A stretch of 25,697 bases of DNA, from the NCBI GenBank assembly GCA_030673005.1, contig DAOVFI010000004.1, positions 1 through 25,697 on the forward strand, given 5' to 3'. The translations under genes were made by a program, and so were the position numbers. Each line of letters begins with the position of its first letter. The stretch's first letter is position 1. Positions 7,009 through 14,739 of the stretch are shown here, piece by piece. The notes under the pieces are model-generated. The model was given only the letters and a program-made list of their open reading frames with translations. It was not told the DNA's origin and ran no database searches. This stretch comes from Planctomycetales bacterium (GTDB lineage Bacteria > Planctomycetota > Phycisphaerae > SM23-33).

Positions 7009-8520
7009 ATGAATACAGTACTGGCCAACATGATGATGCCGATGCCCGGAGCGGGGTCTTACGGAAAGACTCCCGTCAGCGCCAAAGTTCCCGCAACAAA
7101 TACGCCTGCGCCGGATAGAAATAACGGCGTCAAGGACGAATCGGTGCGGACCCGTGAAGGGAACTCCAGCAAGGATAAAAACTCCGGTGTCAGGAAGGAT
7201 ACTTCCGGCCCCGAGCGTCGGAAGCCTGCCGGGAAAAGAACAAAGTCCGCGAAGACCGGCGAAAAGACCGTCCATAAAGACACGCCCGCTTCACCGGCGG
7301 TTGTGAACGGCGTGGAGATCGAGGCCAGGATATTTTCCGCGATTCTTCGCGCCTCGCAGGAGTCGGGCAATCCCCTTCTGGGCAAATTAGCCAAAAAACC
7401 GGTGAATCTCTCGGCCCGGGCCAAAGCGGGACTGCTTAATAATAAGGTTGTAAAGGATACTTCCGGGAAGAAACCGGTAGTATCGCTGATACCCGGGAAT
7501 ACAAAGGTTGCTTCAAGCACCTTGCCGTCCACAGGAAAAACCGGTGTCAAGGTCAATTTTGCTTCAACGGGAACCGGCCCGGAAAAGGATGGGGGAATCT
7601 CGAAAAACCAGCAGGCGGGAACCGACAAAGGAAACAGGACGATTAAGGATATCCTGTCGGCGCTCGGGCTGAAGCCGACCGAAGGGAAAAACGTTGCTAA
7701 TTCCGCCCGGCAGGGAGCAACAAGCCCGGCGGACAATCCGATCCGACAATCCTTTGCGGTTTCTCCGTTGAATAATCTTGCCGCCAGGGCGGCCGATGCC
7801 CGCAGGGCTGGTAAAAACAGTGTCCCGGCGGCGAAAAAGGGGCAAGTCAAGGCCATCGCCCCGGCCGGCCTGAAACAGACGCAGAAGAACCTTAATGCTC
7901 TCTTCAATGGCCCGGATCGTTATACACAACTGAACGTGCAGGATTCGACCGGAAAAGGCGATACCGAACAAATCGTCGTCGAACGAATCGGCGGTTTTGA
8001 TGCCGCACCGCAATTCGACACGGGCGGGATTTCGAGAGTATCTTCCGGCGAATCGCTGCCGACGTCTGCGACTAATCAGATCGCCGATGCACTGCGGGCA
8101 AGTGCGGCGCGTCGCGGCGGGCGGATCGTGATCCAATTGAACCCGCCGGAACTGGGCAAAGTACGCGTAATGCTGAATACCACCGGCAGGGATGTCCGCG
8201 GCGTGCTGGAAGTGGATAACCCCGACACGCTAAACCAGATTCGGCGCGAGGCCCCGGCGCTTCTGAGCCGGCTCGCCGAGGCCGGCATACAGTTGAGGCA
8301 GATAGACGTTTCGCTGAGCGATCGCGGAGCGGACGATTCGTCGCTCTATTCACAACTGAACGACGAAAACGGAGCGTGGCAGGGCGCCGCCGACGATCAG
8401 GCGCAGCAGAGTCCGTCCGACCGGCCCGGACCGGAGGAGCCAGCGGCTGTTATCGGAGCCGACGTGGCGTGGAATGAGGCCGGGGTTTTTGCCGAAGGAA
8501 CTATCAACGTCCTGATTTAG
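7009..8520 (+). CDS. fliK: Flagellar hook-length control protein FliK
   Basis: FliK is the secreted ruler that measures hook length and switches export specificity. The product is long, with a low-complexity N-terminal two thirds rich in Lys, Ser, Thr, Pro and Gly, as expected of the ruler region. A folded C-terminal domain follows (about 8080-8340), with the family core RIVIQLNPPELGKVRVML and a following amphipathic helix, IRREAPALLSRLAEAGI. That core is the Flg_hook signature (LxPxxLGxVxV). The open frame extends up to ATG 6973, but the predicted sigma-54 transcript starts near 6977. I therefore place translation at ATG 7009 (MNTVLANMMMP), giving 503 residues. No strong ribosome binding site is visible for either start. 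It is the first gene of the operon. Family assignment is firm from the C-terminal domain; the ruler region is not alignable by eye. Confidence 0.85.
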   Translation: MNTVLANMMMPMPGAGSYGKTPVSAKVPATNTPAPDRNNGVKDESVRTREGNSSKDKNSGVRKDTSGPERRKPAGKRTKSAKTGEKTVHKDTPASPAVVNGVEIEARIFSAILRASQESGNPLLGKLAKKPVNLSARAKAGLLNNKVVKDTSGKKPVVSLIPGNTKVASSTLPSTGKTGVKVNFASTGTGPEKDGGISKNQQAGTDKGNRTIKDILSALGLKPTEGKNVANSARQGATSPADNPIRQSFAVSPLNNLAARAADARRAGKNSVPAAKKGQVKAIAPAGLKQTQKNLNALFNGPDRYTQLNVQDSTGKGDTEQIVVERIGGFDAAPQFDTGGISRVSSGESLPTSATNQIADALRASAARRGGRIVIQLNPPELGKVRVMLNTTGRDVRGVLEVDNPDTLNQIRREAPALLSRLAEAGIQLRQIDVSLSDRGADDSSLYSQLNDENGAWQGAADDQAQQSPSDRPGPEEPAAVIGADVAWNEAGVFAEGTINVLI

Positions 8521-8539
8521 GAGTAGGAGTTCAGCCCTA

Positions 8540-8710
8540 TGCAGAAGAAAAGAGCAAGTCAGGCACACATAGTATTTATCACTCCGGCTGTTTGGAGTGA
8601 TAAATACTACCCCTGCGCGAACGTCCGAGGCGACGGAGAAATGAAAAAACAATTCCAACAAACGAATTGTTTTTTCATTTTGTGTGCCTGACTTGCTCTT
8701 TTCTTCTGCA
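8540..8710. repeat. 171-bp three-stem palindromic element between fliK and flgD
   Basis: The ends (8540-8569 and 8681-8710) are perfect inverted repeats of 30 bases, starting TGCAGAAGAAAAGAGCAAGT. Inside are two further perfect hairpins. The first, 8570-8609, has a 16-bp stem (TAGTATTTATCACTCC) and an 8-base loop. The second, 8641-8678, has a 15-bp stem (ATGAAAAAACAATTC) and an 8-base loop. A 31-base GC-rich segment separates them. As RNA or extruded DNA it would fold as a three-way junction. It has no coding content. It could be a miniature mobile element, an operon attenuator or an RNA-processing site. Confidence 0.9.
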
Positions 8711-8751
8711 TTCATTGCAATTGAGTGAATAGTTACATTTAGGAGAATACC

Positions 8752-9306
8752 GTGAGTTCAGTATCGGGCATATCGGGAAGCGCATCGGACATTCAAACCA
8801 GTTACCTGAACCTGCTGGTAACGCAACTGCAAAACCAGAACCCGCTGGAGCCGATGAGCAATAGCGATATGACTTCGCAGCTGGCTCAGATTTCACAACT
8901 GGAGCATCTGGAGAACATAGATAACAAGTTTCAAAAGACACTGCTTTCTGCACAGGCCAACGAGGCGATGGAGATGGTCGGCAGGGAGCTTACCTTTATC
9001 CCGCCCGGAGAAAGCAAGGTGGTGACGGAGGTGGCGGAAGGCGTCTTTATCGTTAACGGTGAGATATCACTGAAGGCAGGCAAATACAACGTCGGCCTGG
9101 AAGATGTCTTAGCAGTCGGGAAATATGCCACACAAGTCAGTGAGGCGATGGCAGTGGTCGGAAGGGAGATTACCTTTATCCCGCCCGGTGGAAACATGGC
9201 GGTGACGGAAGTGGTCGATGGCGTCTCCGTAGTGGACGGCGAAGTAGTCCTGGAGGCTGGTATTTATAACATCGCCATAGAGGACATTCTGGCTGTCGGA
9301 AATTAA
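8752..9306 (+). CDS. flgD: Flagellar hook cap/scaffold protein FlgD with internal duplication
   Basis: FlgD caps the growing hook and guides FlgE assembly outside the cell. The start is GTG 8752, with AGGAG 7 bases upstream. Residues 12-62 carry the family signature (SYLNLLVTQLQNQNPLEPMS, then a Gln/Ser-rich helix with QLAQISQLEHLENI). Instead of the usual C-terminal tudor and Ig-like domains, the rest consists of two similar segments. Residues 71-124 and 131-184, with a period of 60 residues, each read roughly EAM..VGRE.TFIPPG, then VTEV..GV..V.GE, then AG.YN...ED.LAVG. Family members often have about 220 or more residues; this has 184. The segment containing VGREITFIPPG may correspond to the tudor-like part of typical FlgD, present twice. 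It sits between fliK and flgE as in many flagellar operons. Confidence 0.92.
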   Translation: MSSVSGISGSASDIQTSYLNLLVTQLQNQNPLEPMSNSDMTSQLAQISQLEHLENIDNKFQKTLLSAQANEAMEMVGRELTFIPPGESKVVTEVAEGVFIVNGEISLKAGKYNVGLEDVLAVGKYATQVSEAMAVVGREITFIPPGGNMAVTEVVDGVSVVDGEVVLEAGIYNIAIEDILAVGN

Positions 9307-9341
9307 TAGTCATAAACCCTTTATATTACAGAGGATGAATC

Positions 9342-11000
9342 ATGGGTAACGCATTATTAGCCGGAGTTTCCGGACTGAAATCGCACCAGACGATGCTTGA
9401 CGTAACGGGCAATAACCTTGCCAACGTCAACACGTACGCTTTCAAGAGCAGCCGGGTTATTTTTTCCGAACTGCTCGGCGAGACGCTGCGTGAGGCGACC
9501 GAGCCTGCCGGCGATGTCGGCGGTACGAACCCCATCCAGGTCGGCAGCGGCGCTCAGGTCGCCAGCGTGGACCGGGTTATGACACAGGGCGGAATGGTCA
9601 ACACCGGGCAGGAACTGGACATGGCGATCGAGGGTCAAGGCTATTTCGCCCTCAATGACGGGCAGCAGGACGTCTTCACCCGCGTCGGGGCCTTCGCGGT
9701 CGATTCGGACTATTACCTTGTCGATCCCGGAACGGGCTATCGCGTTCAGCGATACGGCAACGAGGGTGTCGAAGAGGGATTCCAGACTACCGACGACATT
9801 CGAATTCCTTATGACATAACGCTGGAGGCCAGGGCGACGGAGAATATCAGTGTTACCGGCAACCTGAACGGCGACGCCTCGAACCCAAGCACCTCTCTGC
9901 TGGGAAGCGGGATACTATATACCTGCCCTGTCGGGAATGTCGGGACTACTACTCTGCTGAGTGACCTGGACCAGACGAGTGGGCTTGTTGTTGGTGAAGA
10001 TATAAATATAGCGGGAACGGATTCTGACGGAACGGCTGTCAGCGCTGTATTTGATATTGCTGTCGGATCGACGATGGGCGATTTACTGACAGCGATTTCC
10101 GGGGCATTCAGCGGGGCAACGGCGTCGGTCTTCAACGGCGAGATTCGTCTTGAGGACGACACTGCCGGATACAGTCAGACCGACTTGATGTTGACGTACA
10201 CCGCCAACGGCGGCGGCGCCCCCGCCGGCACGTTCGAATTGCCCGATTATTTCACGATAATTCGTCCCGGCGGCGAGGCCGTCAATGACGTCAGCATTCA
10301 GGTTTTCGACCCTCAAGGCATCAGTCATACGCTCAGCGCCTCGTTTATCAGCAACACAAGCGGCGTATGGGACCTTGTAATGACCTCGGTTACCGGTGAC
10401 ATCGCCGCCTTTAATGACAGGCGGATCAGCGGGATAACCTTCCAGCAAGGCGGCAACTACGGCGGGATAGTCGGCGCGCCGCCGGACAATCCGACGTTCC
10501 AACTGACTTACGGAAGCTCACCGACTACCGTGCGGCCGATTACAATCGACTTCGGTACTGTCGGCGGACGAAATCTCACCGTCTCCGGCGAGGCCACCGG
10601 TATCGCCAGCGCCTCTTTCAGCAACCAGGACGGATATACTTCAGGTCAGTTGGCCAGCATGTCAACCAGCCGCGAAGGCATACTGTGCGGGTTGTTCACC
10701 AACGGAGTCAGCAAGGACATCGCGTCAATCAAACTGGCGGTGTTCCAGAACCCGTCGGGCCTGTCGAGCATTGGTAATAATTACTTCGAGATAACAGGTA
10801 ACTCCGGGGACCCTGTGTTCACGAGGGCGTTGAGCAGCGGGGCCGGGTCGCTTCGAGGCGGTGCGCTGGAACAGTCCAACGTGGAAATTGCCGCCGAGTT
10901 CGTCAACCTTATCCAGGCGCAGAACGGATTTCAGGCCAACGCGCGAACGATAAAAGTCGCCAACGAGATGCTGCGTGAACTGGCGAACCTGATCCGATAA
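9342..11000 (+). CDS. flgE: Flagellar hook protein FlgE
   Basis: FlgE polymerises into the flagellar hook, the universal joint outside the cell. GAGG lies about 8 bases before ATG 9342. The 552-residue product starts with the axial-protein N-terminus (ALLAGVSGLKSHQTMLDVTG then NNLANVNTYAFKSSR). It ends with the matching helix (SNVEIAAEFVNLIQAQNGFQ then ANARTIKVANEMLRELANLI). After the N-terminal rod motif comes the conserved GMVNTGQELDMAIEGQGYF (84-102). Around residues 245-276 there is a flagellin IN-type motif (DLLTAISGAFSGATASVFNG then EIRLEDDTAG), an insertion in the variable surface domain. The length is larger than enterobacterial FlgE (about 400) but usual for many other phyla. The PilZ gene follows 16 bases downstream. 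Confidence 0.95.
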   Translation: MGNALLAGVSGLKSHQTMLDVTGNNLANVNTYAFKSSRVIFSELLGETLREATEPAGDVGGTNPIQVGSGAQVASVDRVMTQGGMVNTGQELDMAIEGQGYFALNDGQQDVFTRVGAFAVDSDYYLVDPGTGYRVQRYGNEGVEEGFQTTDDIRIPYDITLEARATENISVTGNLNGDASNPSTSLLGSGILYTCPVGNVGTTTLLSDLDQTSGLVVGEDINIAGTDSDGTAVSAVFDIAVGSTMGDLLTAISGAFSGATASVFNGEIRLEDDTAGYSQTDLMLTYTANGGGAPAGTFELPDYFTIIRPGGEAVNDVSIQVFDPQGISHTLSASFISNTSGVWDLVMTSVTGDIAAFNDRRISGITFQQGGNYGGIVGAPPDNPTFQLTYGSSPTTVRPITIDFGTVGGRNLTVSGEATGIASASFSNQDGYTSGQLASMSTSREGILCGLFTNGVSKDIASIKLAVFQNPSGLSSIGNNYFEITGNSGDPVFTRALSSGAGSLRGGALEQSNVEIAAEFVNLIQAQNGFQANARTIKVANEMLRELANLIR

Positions 11001-11016
11001 GCGAACGGGTGAAAAA

Positions 11017-12162
11017 ATGAACGGATTCCTTCTGAAAATCGGGGGTTTTGAGCCGCTGGCTCGCGGCGCCAGCGCCATTGATCGCTGGAGCGGGATGCGC
11101 AGTTTTACTTCCGGCTCGGACGGCGGGATGAGCTGGGTGTGGTGGATCATCATCGCCGTCGTGCTGCTTGCTGTAATCATCCTGGCTTATTTATTAATCA
11201 AAAGGATGTCCGGGCGGCGTGCGACTCCGGGCGGGGACGAATTCCGGCGGCGCGGGATCGAACTGGGCCTGCGCGAGCAGGAACTCAAGTTGCTAAAACA
11301 CATCACCCGTCTGTTGGTCCTGAAGAATCCCGCGTCGATATATACATCCCAGAGCGTCTTCCGCGATGGTATCGACCTGTTGATGCGCAGCGAGAAGGTT
11401 ACCGCCATGACTGACAGGATGCGCGCGGGCACGAGCGCCCTGCTGGAGTCGATACGAGAAAAGCTGGGCTTCCAGCGTCCTTTCGACGACGGGTCGGAAG
11501 TGGCGGTCAACAGCCGGCAGGTCGCCGCAGGGGCCAAGGTGTACATTACCACGCCGGACAATTTCGAGTCGGTGGAGGCAGTGGTCGTCGAGACTGGTCC
11601 TTCGGAGTTTGAGCTCGAAGCGGATGTCCCGCCGCCGGCCAAGGCCGGTGACGTATGGGTGATAAGACATCCTGTCGGACAGTCGCTGTGGGAGTTCGAC
11701 GCGACGGTGGTCCGCACCGACGAGGGCAAGGTCGTTCTGGGTCATTCACATCGCATCCGGATGATTAACCTGCGCCGATTCCCGCGAGTGGCGACGAACA
11801 AGCCGGCACAGGTGGCGATGTTTCCCTTCACAGAGCAGAACCCGATCCTTGAGGCGCCGGAATTCGTTCCCGCCACCGTAGTAGAGATCGGCGGGGCCGG
11901 GCTGCTTGTGGAGATGCCCATGCAGACCGAAGTCGATGAAAAGGTAATCCTTGTCGTGAAAATCGACAATGAGCGCCTGATTCAGGGAACCGGAAAGGTT
12001 CGGAGAGTCTTTAAAGACAAGCAGGGCAACCGGATGGTGGCGATGGAACTTGTCGGGTTGAACTCAAACGAACTGGCCGAACTCATCTGCGAGACCAATC
12101 TTGTGGCCATCCTCGAGGCGCAGGAAAAGGCCGAAGCAATCGAGTCGGAAGCGCCGGCCTGA
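11017..12162 (+). CDS. Membrane-anchored PilZ domain protein (YcgR-like)
   Basis: The product has 381 residues. A transmembrane helix lies at about 41-62 (VWWIIIAVVLLAVIILAYLL), followed by a charged helical region (74-150). A YcgR-like beta domain follows (about 155-245), then a PilZ domain (about 250-365). PilZ proteins bind cyclic di-GMP, and YcgR types slow the flagellar motor. The first ligand motif RxxxR is present as RRFPR (253-257). The second, normally D/N-x-S-x-x-G, reads EIGGAG (290-295), so two of three fixed residues differ and affinity may be reduced. A membrane anchor is a feature of some flagellar PilZ proteins. Its position between flgE and flgF, with short spacings, supports a motility role. 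The upstream site is weak (GGGTG), and ATG 11128 just before the membrane helix is a possible alternative start. The 3' end stops shortly before flgF. Confidence 0.82.
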   Translation: MNGFLLKIGGFEPLARGASAIDRWSGMRSFTSGSDGGMSWVWWIIIAVVLLAVIILAYLLIKRMSGRRATPGGDEFRRRGIELGLREQELKLLKHITRLLVLKNPASIYTSQSVFRDGIDLLMRSEKVTAMTDRMRAGTSALLESIREKLGFQRPFDDGSEVAVNSRQVAAGAKVYITTPDNFESVEAVVVETGPSEFELEADVPPPAKAGDVWVIRHPVGQSLWEFDATVVRTDEGKVVLGHSHRIRMINLRRFPRVATNKPAQVAMFPFTEQNPILEAPEFVPATVVEIGGAGLLVEMPMQTEVDEKVILVVKIDNERLIQGTGKVRRVFKDKQGNRMVAMELVGLNSNELAELICETNLVAILEAQEKAEAIESEAPA

Positions 12163-12181
12163 CCGGCTGATGGAAATTAAA

Positions 12182-12892
12182 ATGGGTGATTCAATACAGG
12201 CTGTCGGTTCGAGTATTAGTGCGTTATCGGAGTATTACCGGGTAATTACGCACAATCTCGCCAACGCCAACACGTCCGGATACAAGCGCCGGGTCGAAGC
12301 GATCAGGCAGTCGATTACGGATGCGTCCGCCGGCGGCGTTACCGGCGGGACTTCCATTGATTTCACCCCCGGAGCGATGATCAGAACAGGCCGGTCGCTG
12401 GACATGGCCATTCAGGGCAGGGACGGTTTTTTCGTCATTGAGACGCCCGAAGGTCCGTTGTACACGCGTAACGGCGTCTTCCGCCTCAACCCGCAGGGAC
12501 AGTTGGTCAACGCCGACGGGCAGACCGTCAGCGGCGAAGGCGGACAAATCGTAATTCCGAATACGGTCGGCCCGAGCGGCGTCAGCGTCGCGACTGACGG
12601 GCAGATTTCCGCCGACGGTCAGGCAATCGGAAAACTGAAGATCGTGGAGTTCGACGACCCGGCCGCCCTGAAGCCGATTGGAAATAATTGCTTCCGTGCG
12701 CCGCCGACTGCGACGCCGAAGGCCGCCGAAAAGACCACTGTCTATCAGGGCTTCCAGGAGGCAGCCAACGTCAACGTAGTCGAGGAACTCGTCGATCTGA
12801 TTATGGTAACACGCATGTACGAAGCCAATATGAAAAGCATTAAGGTACAGGACGAACGGATGAAAAATATCCTTCAGGTCGCGATGGCGTAG
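12182..12892 (+). CDS. flgF: Flagellar basal-body rod protein FlgF
   Basis: FlgF is a proximal rod protein. I place the start at ATG 12182 (MGDSIQAVGSSIS), where a GGAA lies about 9 bases upstream. A longer frame overlaps the PilZ gene and its added residues are not rod-like, and ATG 12170 is the only near alternative. The 236-residue product shows the rod N-terminus (LSEYYRVITHNLANANTSGY), then TGRSLDMAIQGRDGFFVIET and LYTRNGVFRLNPQGQLV. The C-terminal helix is NVNVVEELVDLIMVTRMYEA. Length agrees with FlgF/FlgG-type rod proteins. Being first of two adjacent rod genes and somewhat more divergent than the next, it is taken as FlgF; the two are hard to separate by motif alone. Confidence 0.88.
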   Translation: MGDSIQAVGSSISALSEYYRVITHNLANANTSGYKRRVEAIRQSITDASAGGVTGGTSIDFTPGAMIRTGRSLDMAIQGRDGFFVIETPEGPLYTRNGVFRLNPQGQLVNADGQTVSGEGGQIVIPNTVGPSGVSVATDGQISADGQAIGKLKIVEFDDPAALKPIGNNCFRAPPTATPKAAEKTTVYQGFQEAANVNVVEELVDLIMVTRMYEANMKSIKVQDERMKNILQVAMA

Positions 12893-12901
12893 GGGGTTGA
12901 A

Positions 12902-12939
12902 AGAGGCAAGAGGCAAGAGGCAAGAGGCACAAGGCAAGC
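12902..12939. repeat. Short tandem GAGGCAA heptamer repeat in the flgF-flgG gap
   Basis: About four direct copies of AGAGGCA/GAGGCAA are followed by ACAAGGCAAGCGGGCTAC. The tract lies between the flgF stop and the flgG ribosome binding site. It extends the flgG open frame upstream to 12897, but the encoded text (KEARGKRQEAQGKR) is not part of FlgG. Confidence 0.75.
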
Positions 12940-12965
12940 GGGCTACTACGATAGAGGAGACAGGA

Positions 12966-13748
12966 ATGTTAAGGGCGTTTTCAACCGCAGCGACAGGTAT
13001 GACGGCACAGCAGATGATGGTGGACGTCATCGCAAACAACCTGGCGAACATCAATACAGTCGGGTTCAAGCGGAGCCAGGTCGATTTCCAGGACTTGATG
13101 TACGTAAAAATAAAGGAGCCGGGTCGGGAAGTCGCTTCCGGCGTGGTAGCGCCGAGCGGATTCGAGATAGGCAGCGGCGTACGACCGGCCTCCACGCTGA
13201 AAGTCTTTACGCAGGGAGAGCAGGAAAACACCGGCAGAAGCCTCGACATCGCCATCCAGGGCGACGGATTCTTCCAGGTAACCGCACCCGGCGGAGAATC
13301 CCGCTACACCCGCGACGGCTCACTGAGGCGGGACGCCAGCGGAAACCTCGTTACCTCCGGCGGTTACACGCTCGAACCGTCGATAGCAATTCCCAACGAC
13401 GCCGTTTCCATCAGTATCGGAAGAGACGGAACCGTAACGGTCTTCAACGGTACGACCAACTCACCGGTCGGTCAGATTACGCTGGTGCGGTTTGCCAATC
13501 CCTCGGGCTTATCCAGCGAGGGCGACAATCTCCTGGCCGAGACGTCGGCAAGCGGCTCGCCCACGACGGGCAACCCCGGCTCCGACGGCCTGGGGGCGCT
13601 CCAGCAGGGCTTCCTCGAAAGGTCCAACGTCCAGATGGTTACCGAACTGGTCAACCTTATCATGGCGCAGCGGGCATACGAAATTAACTCCAGGGCGATA
13701 AAGGCCGGTGACGAAATGCTTACCACAGCCAATCGCCTGATCGCGTAG
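12966..13748 (+). CDS. flgG: Flagellar distal rod protein FlgG
   Basis: FlgG forms the distal rod that crosses the peptidoglycan and outer membrane. ATG 12966 has AGGAG 6 bases upstream and begins MLRAFSTAATGMTAQQMMVD, the classic FlgG start, so the upstream heptamer-repeat extension is discarded. The 260 residues match the usual FlgG length. Motifs include VIANNLANINTVGFKRSQVD, then TGRSLDIAIQGDGFFQV, YTRDGSLRRDASGNLVTSGG and the C-terminal SNVQMVTELVNLIMAQRAYE. The FQDLMY text after the first motif (KRSQVDFQDLMYVKIKEPG) is the FlgG-specific loop that straightens the rod relative to the hook. flgA follows 10 bases downstream. Confidence 0.95.
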   Translation: MLRAFSTAATGMTAQQMMVDVIANNLANINTVGFKRSQVDFQDLMYVKIKEPGREVASGVVAPSGFEIGSGVRPASTLKVFTQGEQENTGRSLDIAIQGDGFFQVTAPGGESRYTRDGSLRRDASGNLVTSGGYTLEPSIAIPNDAVSISIGRDGTVTVFNGTTNSPVGQITLVRFANPSGLSSEGDNLLAETSASGSPTTGNPGSDGLGALQQGFLERSNVQMVTELVNLIMAQRAYEINSRAIKAGDEMLTTANRLIA

Positions 13749-13758
13749 GAAAATTTTT

Positions 13759-14736
13759 ATGATGCGAAATATCACAACTTTACTTTTCGTGTTGTTTTCA
13801 GGCGTCGGTAACACTCTCGGCGCTCCAAAGTCGTCCCTTCGCCTTCATCTGCCCAGGACCGTTCGTGTTCGCGGCGAGACGCTCCGGCTCGGGCGTCTTG
13901 CCGTGATTCGAGGCGGCGACGCGAAACTTATCGCCAGGGTGTCCGAAGTTGCGATGGGCAGGGCGCCCTGGTCGCGCGAGAAGATTGTTATCGACCGTCG
14001 CACGATCCTGTCGCGCCTGGCGCAGGTCGGCATAAGGGCCGGGACTGTGCGGATTACCGGGGCCGAGAAGGTAGTCGTGGTCCGCGACGAGGAGAAGATC
14101 GAGGCCGGGCGCCTGGTGCGGTCGGCAGAGTCTTTTCTGAAAAAGAACCGTCCCGGACCTGACGGGTGCAGTTGGCGGCTCGTTCGTCGGCCGAAGGATA
14201 TGACGGTGCCGGCCGTCAAGGACATTCAAATCAAATCCCGTCAGGGCAAGGGCGCCCCGACCGGTTACGTGATAGTGGTCGTCGCAGCCGTCAGCGGAAA
14301 GCGGGAACTGGCCGTAAGGAAGATATATTTCAAACTGGTCTATCCGGTCCGCCAGGCCGTTGCGAAAAAGGACATCGCCGCCGGTGAGGTTCTTTCGCCG
14401 GACAATACCGCCGTCAGGGTCGTGGGAGTCAATCGCAGCCCGAGAGGCGACTGGACAAGCCCGTTCGGTAAGGTAGCCGTTCGCGCAATCCGCGCCGGAA
14501 AGGTCATTGCTCCGAACCTTATGCGCGCCAGGAAGGCGCCCGTTGTGGTGCGCCGGAATAAAACCGTGCAGATGAAGATCGCCGGACCGGGTTTTACCAT
14601 AACAGCCGTGGGCAAGGCGCTGGCGGACGGCCGGGTCGGCGAACTGATTAAAGTCAGAAACATCGACAGCAGGCGGATTGTAATGGCCAGAGTGGCCGCC
14701 GATGGAACAGTGCAACCGATTTACGAGAAGAGGTGA
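13759..14736 (+). CDS. flgA: P-ring assembly chaperone FlgA
   Basis: FlgA is a periplasmic chaperone that helps FlgI assemble into the P ring. A short signal peptide occupies residues 1-21 (MMRNITTLLFVLFSGVGNTL, then GA). The middle is basic and variable. The C-terminal part (about 196-325) is the recognisable SAF-type/FlgA domain: VAKKDIAAGEVLSPDN, then KVAVRAIRAGKVIAPNLM, KTVQMKIAGPGFTITAVGKA and VKVRNIDSRRIV-like text. The total of 325 residues is longer than the 220 of E. coli FlgA, owing to an N-terminal extension. TAGGA lies 9-10 bases before the ATG. It sits directly before flgH and flgI, as expected for the ring-building set. Confidence 0.92.
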   Translation: MMRNITTLLFVLFSGVGNTLGAPKSSLRLHLPRTVRVRGETLRLGRLAVIRGGDAKLIARVSEVAMGRAPWSREKIVIDRRTILSRLAQVGIRAGTVRITGAEKVVVVRDEEKIEAGRLVRSAESFLKKNRPGPDGCSWRLVRRPKDMTVPAVKDIQIKSRQGKGAPTGYVIVVVAAVSGKRELAVRKIYFKLVYPVRQAVAKKDIAAGEVLSPDNTAVRVVGVNRSPRGDWTSPFGKVAVRAIRAGKVIAPNLMRARKAPVVVRRNKTVQMKIAGPGFTITAVGKALADGRVGELIKVRNIDSRRIVMARVAADGTVQPIYEKR

Positions 14737-14739
14737 AAC

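Noticed and set aside
8540..8710. Reading the fliK-flgD element as a simple rho-independent terminator
   Set aside because: The 30-bp outer stem, the two inner hairpins and lack of a trailing T-run do not fit, and the downstream flagellar genes have no other visible promoter.
12101..12181. N-terminal extension of FlgF into the PilZ gene
   Set aside because: The added residues are arginine-rich out-of-frame PilZ coding sequence, unlike any rod protein.
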